Shown piece after piece: positions 14,279-16,509 of a stretch of DNA of 16,509 bases. The DNA comes from CALARM01 sp964431735 (GTDB lineage Bacteria > Vulcanimicrobiota > SpSt-956 > JAKJGF01). The translations under genes were made by a program, and so were the position numbers. The notes under the pieces are model-generated. The model ran no database searches. It was not told the origin of the DNA and saw only the letters and a list, made by a program, of their open reading frames with translations. Every line of letters starts with the position of its first letter. Position 1 is the stretch's first letter. The stretch is from the NCBI GenBank assembly GCA_964431735.1, contig CAYSLJ010000150.1, positions 1 to 16,509 on the forward strand, in the 5' to 3' direction.

Positions 14279-14307
14279 TTGCAAAGTTAAAATCTATATG
14301 ATATAAT
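14279..14307 (+). promoter_or_regulatory. Promoter for tRNA-Leu
   Basis: TTGCAA (14279-14284), a 17-base spacer and TATAAT (14302-14307), with TGA before the -10. It begins five bases after the hppA stop. Confidence 0.75.
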
Positions 14308-14324
14308 TACAGGAATTTCAAATA

Positions 14325-14410
14325 GCCGGGGTGGCGGAAATGGTAGACGCAGAGGACTTAAAATCCTCCGGGCCTTAAAGCCCATACCGGTTCAAGTCCG
14401 GTCCTCGGCA
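14325..14410 (+). tRNA. tRNA-Leu (anticodon UAA)
   Basis: The acceptor stem GCCGGGG pairs with CCTCGGC (one G-U), followed by discriminator A (14410). The anticodon stem GAGGA/TCCTC holds the loop CTTAAAA with anticodon TAA (14359-14361), reading UUA codons. A long variable arm (GGGCC...GCCC) marks the class II leucine type. The T arm is ACCGG-TTCAAGT-CCGGT. No CCA is encoded, so it must be added by a nucleotidyltransferase. Total length is 86 bases. Confidence 0.97.
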
Positions 14411-14441
14411 GAAGTTGACAGGGATTAATGAGATTAGAAGG

Positions 14442-14475
14442 ATTACCAGGACTGTTCATCCTGGTAATTTTGTTT
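14442..14475 (+). terminator. Intrinsic terminator after tRNA-Leu
   Basis: A perfect 10-bp stem ATTACCAGGA/TCCTGGTAAT with a 7-base loop is followed by TTTGTTT. It lies 31 bp after the tRNA end on the plus strand. The reverse side lacks a T-run, so it is not clearly bidirectional. Confidence 0.85.
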
Positions 14476-14487
14476 ATGTCCTGATCC

Positions 14488-14548
14488 TGTTAGCGACCAT
14501 GACCTGTTCGGGACCAACGAATTATGAGAATCTGTTCCTCCCGTCACC
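14488..14548 (-). repeat. Dispersed repeat, copy 3 (inverted)
   Basis: Reverse-complemented, it reads GTGACGGGAGGAACAGATTC then TCATAATTCGTTGGTCCCGA and ends GGTCATGGTCGCTAAC. It is the best-preserved partner of copy 1 at 2048-2100. It adjoins the heptamer at 14541-14563. Confidence 0.7.
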
Positions 14549-14563
14549 ACGTTACGCGTGACG
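14541..14563 (-). repeat. Degenerate CGCGTTA heptamers next to the asparaginase stop
   Basis: It reads CCGTCACCACGTTACGCGTG then ACG. It ends five bases from the minus-strand asparaginase stop codon (14568-14570). Confidence 0.75.
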
Positions 14564-14567
14564 ATTT

Positions 14568-15488
14568 TCATATAAGTCCAGAGTCGATTTTCCTGTACCC
14601 GTACCACATAGAAGGGGTATTAAAACTATATCCTATATGTCCATTTTTATCTATTCCTATAATTCCACAACTGCAATTTGCGCCGGTAGCCTCATCTGTT
14701 GCAATTTGAACTGCTTCCGAAGCAGAATAGTCTCTCATTAATTCTACCGCCCTTTTTGTAAGAAACTGTTTTATGATTGCTTCACCATGTCCTGTGGCAG
14801 ATGCTCCTCCGTATACGGACACATAGGTTCCTGCTCCCATTATGGGAGTATCTCCTACTCTGCCATATAATTTTAACCATATACCTCCTGTAGAAGTAGC
14901 TGAAGCAATATTTCCATTATTATCCATACATACAGCTCCTACTGTGCCGTATTTTTCTCTGTTTTTATAGTAGTTATTACTGAAAGCTTTAAGTTTTTTC
15001 CAGTATCTTAATTCTCCTCGTTCCGTTTCATCTTTATCAAAAGAATCCCTGAGTTCTTTCCATCTTTTTTTTCTTTCTTCCGGGATTTCTGTAAATTCAG
15101 GAAAACCGGTAATACGGGCAAAATCCACTGCCCCTTTACCGTTTAATATGAGATGATCCGTTTTTTCCATTACCTTTCTTGCCACACTTACAGGATTTTT
15201 GACTCCGTAAATAGATGCTACAGAACCGAAATTCCCATCGTCTGTCATTATAGAAGCATCCATTTCTGCAAAACCATCATAATTAAGAACAGAGCCATAT
15301 CCTGCATTGAATATTTCTTCGTCTTCCATCATATTTACGGCTTTTTCTACTATGTCAATAGCTGTAAGATTTTTATCTCTTATAATTTCTGTTATCTCAT
15401 CCAGGATTCTTTCTATAATTTTTTTCCCTTTTTCTTCTCTTTTTTTATCTATATTTCCGGCTCCGCCGTGAATTATAATACAGGCCAT
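14568..15488 (-). CDS. Isoaspartyl peptidase / plant-type L-asparaginase (Ntn hydrolase)
   Basis: The 306-residue precursor belongs to the family-T2 Ntn hydrolases that cleave isoaspartyl dipeptides and L-asparagine. It opens with CIIIHGGAGNI, then has IFNAGYGSVLNYDGFAEMDASIM (59-81). Autoprocessing should occur between G181 and T182 (GTVGAVCMDNNGNIASATSTGG), leaving T182 as the N-terminal nucleophile of the beta subunit. GRVGDTPIMGAGTY (209-222) and ATGHGEAI (231-238) are the substrate-binding segments. The region from about 140 to 178 is the charged, disposable linker seen in precursors. No signal peptide is seen, so it is cytoplasmic. It starts 11 bp after the lipoprotein stop and is probably co-transcribed. 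The end of the gene abuts a dispersed repeat. Confidence 0.93.
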   Translation of the reverse strand: MACIIIHGGAGNIDKKREEKGKKIIERILDEITEIIRDKNLTAIDIVEKAVNMMEDEEIFNAGYGSVLNYDGFAEMDASIMTDDGNFGSVASIYGVKNPVSVARKVMEKTDHLILNGKGAVDFARITGFPEFTEIPEERKKRWKELRDSFDKDETERGELRYWKKLKAFSNNYYKNREKYGTVGAVCMDNNGNIASATSTGGIWLKLYGRVGDTPIMGAGTYVSVYGGASATGHGEAIIKQFLTKRAVELMRDYSASEAVQIATDEATGANCSCGIIGIDKNGHIGYSFNTPSMWYGYRKIDSGLI

Positions 15489-15499
15489 TGTTACTCTCC

Positions 15500-16297
15500 T
15501 TATTTGCTGATAATTTCATGGGGCAGACAGGGTCTGCAGAATATGCCATATACTTTTTCTCCCTGAAAATAAAAATACTCATTCGGTGAGTATTTTGTGA
15601 AAAAATCTAACAGAGTGTCAAGGTTTTTACCCTGAATTTCTTCTGGAATATATTTCTCCGATATGTGTTCAAGATTAACTATATCTTTACACTTCCACAT
15701 AGTGGCTTTCCTTGTACAGTTTTCTATATAATCAGGTACATTATATACTGTAAGGAAAATTTTTTGAGGTCTGTAAGGTTCTGAGCCACTTATTTTATAG
15801 TCTTTCAACATAGTATAAATGTCTCTTAATTCCTCCGAATCTCTGTCATTAAAGTTTACTGTTCTGCTGTGTTTTTCTATATTGATAGTTATTGAATAGG
15901 ATATGTTATTTTTTTCATTTTTTTCATTCTTTATGGTGAAAAATTTTTTTTCTTCTAGAATCTCTTTCAATAGTTCCTGTATATTTTTTTCCTTCAACGT
16001 TATTTTTTTCATTATCGGATAGTTATTCTGAGAAGAGTATATTTCCTTTTTTTCTCTTTCCATTCTGTATATTAATATTTTATTCCCGTAAAGACAGAAG
16101 TCGATTATATTTGATAAAACTACCTGTCTGACAGGTAGATTTGAACGGTTTATTTCAGATTTTATTATAATACTCTCAGGTCTGGAGGAGTATTTGATTA
16201 AAGATACAGGTGCAGGTGATGGCTCTGCCTTTTTAGCTGTATTACATCCATAACAGGTAGTAAGTAATAATATTAATATAAAAATATATTTAAACAT
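15500..16297 (-). CDS. Putative lipoprotein of unknown function
   Basis: The 265-residue product has a signal peptide (MFKYIFILILLLTTCYGC) with a lipidation Cys at 18 (YGC) or 15 (LTTC). Neither site is a perfect lipobox, so the attachment Cys is uncertain. The rest is a hydrophilic, Lys- and Glu-rich domain without a family I recognise. Residues about 105-205 alternate short strands and helices (KEKNIQELLKEILEEKKFF, then ISYSITINIEKHSRTVNF). This resembles small secreted domains that measure strand-rich folds, but no homology can be claimed. The C-terminal part has a Cys pair in FCRPC. AAAGGAG precedes the start. The asparaginase gene follows directly, so the two may be one transcript. A shared promoter-like motif lies about 100 bp upstream. 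Confidence 0.75.
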   Translation of the reverse strand: MFKYIFILILLLTTCYGCNTAKKAEPSPAPVSLIKYSSRPESIIIKSEINRSNLPVRQVVLSNIIDFCLYGNKILIYRMEREKKEIYSSQNNYPIMKKITLKEKNIQELLKEILEEKKFFTIKNEKNEKNNISYSITINIEKHSRTVNFNDRDSEELRDIYTMLKDYKISGSEPYRPQKIFLTVYNVPDYIENCTRKATMWKCKDIVNLEHISEKYIPEEIQGKNLDTLLDFFTKYSPNEYFYFQGEKVYGIFCRPCLPHEIISK

Positions 16298-16396
16298 AAT
16301 TTTCTCCTTTTAAATTGTCATTCCTGATTTCATAAATCGTGATGGATGATGCAAATGTATAATAATTTTTTACGCATTAAACATCATGAATTGTTT

Positions 16397-16426
16397 AAAT
16401 TATAACAGGTTATGAAATATACTATA
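16397..16426 (-). promoter_or_regulatory. Shared promoter-like motif upstream of the lipoprotein gene
   Basis: Second copy of the motif at 3439-3468, 28 of 30 bases identical. On the minus strand CATAACCTGT leads into TATAAT (16399-16404), a TGT-extended -10. It lies about 100 bp before the lipoprotein start. The remaining DNA to 16509 shows no supported gene. Confidence 0.5.
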
Positions 16427-16509
16427 TATTGTGCTTATCTTAATAATATCCTGCATAATTGCGTTTAAAAATGACAGGTGATTTTACATACAAGGGAAAA
16501 AGAAATTTG

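Noticed and set aside
3661..14563. Heptamer arrays as CRISPR repeats
   Set aside because: The units are 7 bp and directly adjacent, with no spacers and no cas genes.
16471..16509. ATG-started frame running off the right edge
   Set aside because: Only 13 codons are visible, there is no ribosome binding site, and the end is cut by the window.

Overview
The window is AT-rich bacterial chromosomal DNA. It carries housekeeping genes in an order partly like Firmicutes (rpmE-tdk; accD-accA-pfkA; divIC followed by an S1-domain gene), with a mobile, repeat-rich left end. Several traits suggest an anaerobic, deep-branching or uncultured lineage. These are a membrane H+-pyrophosphatase, a phosphofructokinase with pyrophosphate-type residues, a PD-(D/E)XK Rpn-type nuclease, a DUF559 nuclease, and a sequence that looks like the template repeat of a diversity-generating retroelement (DGR). 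The phylum cannot be fixed from this window.

Left end (1-3300). An IS4-type transposase and a DUF559 nuclease gene lie between two nested pairs of inverted repeats, at 1-25/2023-2047 and 73-118/1939-1986. A DGR template-repeat-like sequence follows at about 2120-2400. It is rich in AAC/AAT codons, ends in a stem-loop plus short T-run, and has no reverse transcriptase beside it. An Rpn/PD-(D/E)XK gene with an in-frame 12-bp repeat array converges on it from the minus strand. The 3302-3797 intergenic region holds a 48-bp direct repeat, a MITE-like unit and two promoters.

Core region (3798-14274, all plus strand). The order is a DUF3467 gene, ribosomal protein L31, thymidine kinase, a DUF1385 membrane protein, MtaB, AccD, AccA, phosphofructokinase, a FtsB/DivIC-like septum protein, an S1 RNA-binding protein and the H+-translocating pyrophosphatase. 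AccD and AccA give the carboxyltransferase half of acetyl-CoA carboxylase. PPi released by biosynthesis could feed both the phosphofructokinase (if it is active and PPi-dependent) and HppA. The phosphofructokinase, however, lacks two normally conserved active-site aspartates.

Right end (14275-16509). A tRNA-Leu(UAA) with a near-consensus promoter is followed by an intrinsic terminator. A minus-strand pair then encodes a short lipoprotein and a plant-type asparaginase/isoaspartyl peptidase.

A GC-rich heptamer family (CGCGTTA and variants, period 7) occurs at seven intergenic sites. Near several of these lies a second dispersed repeat with the core GATTCTCATAATTCGTTG. Both families sit right at gene ends and at element boundaries.
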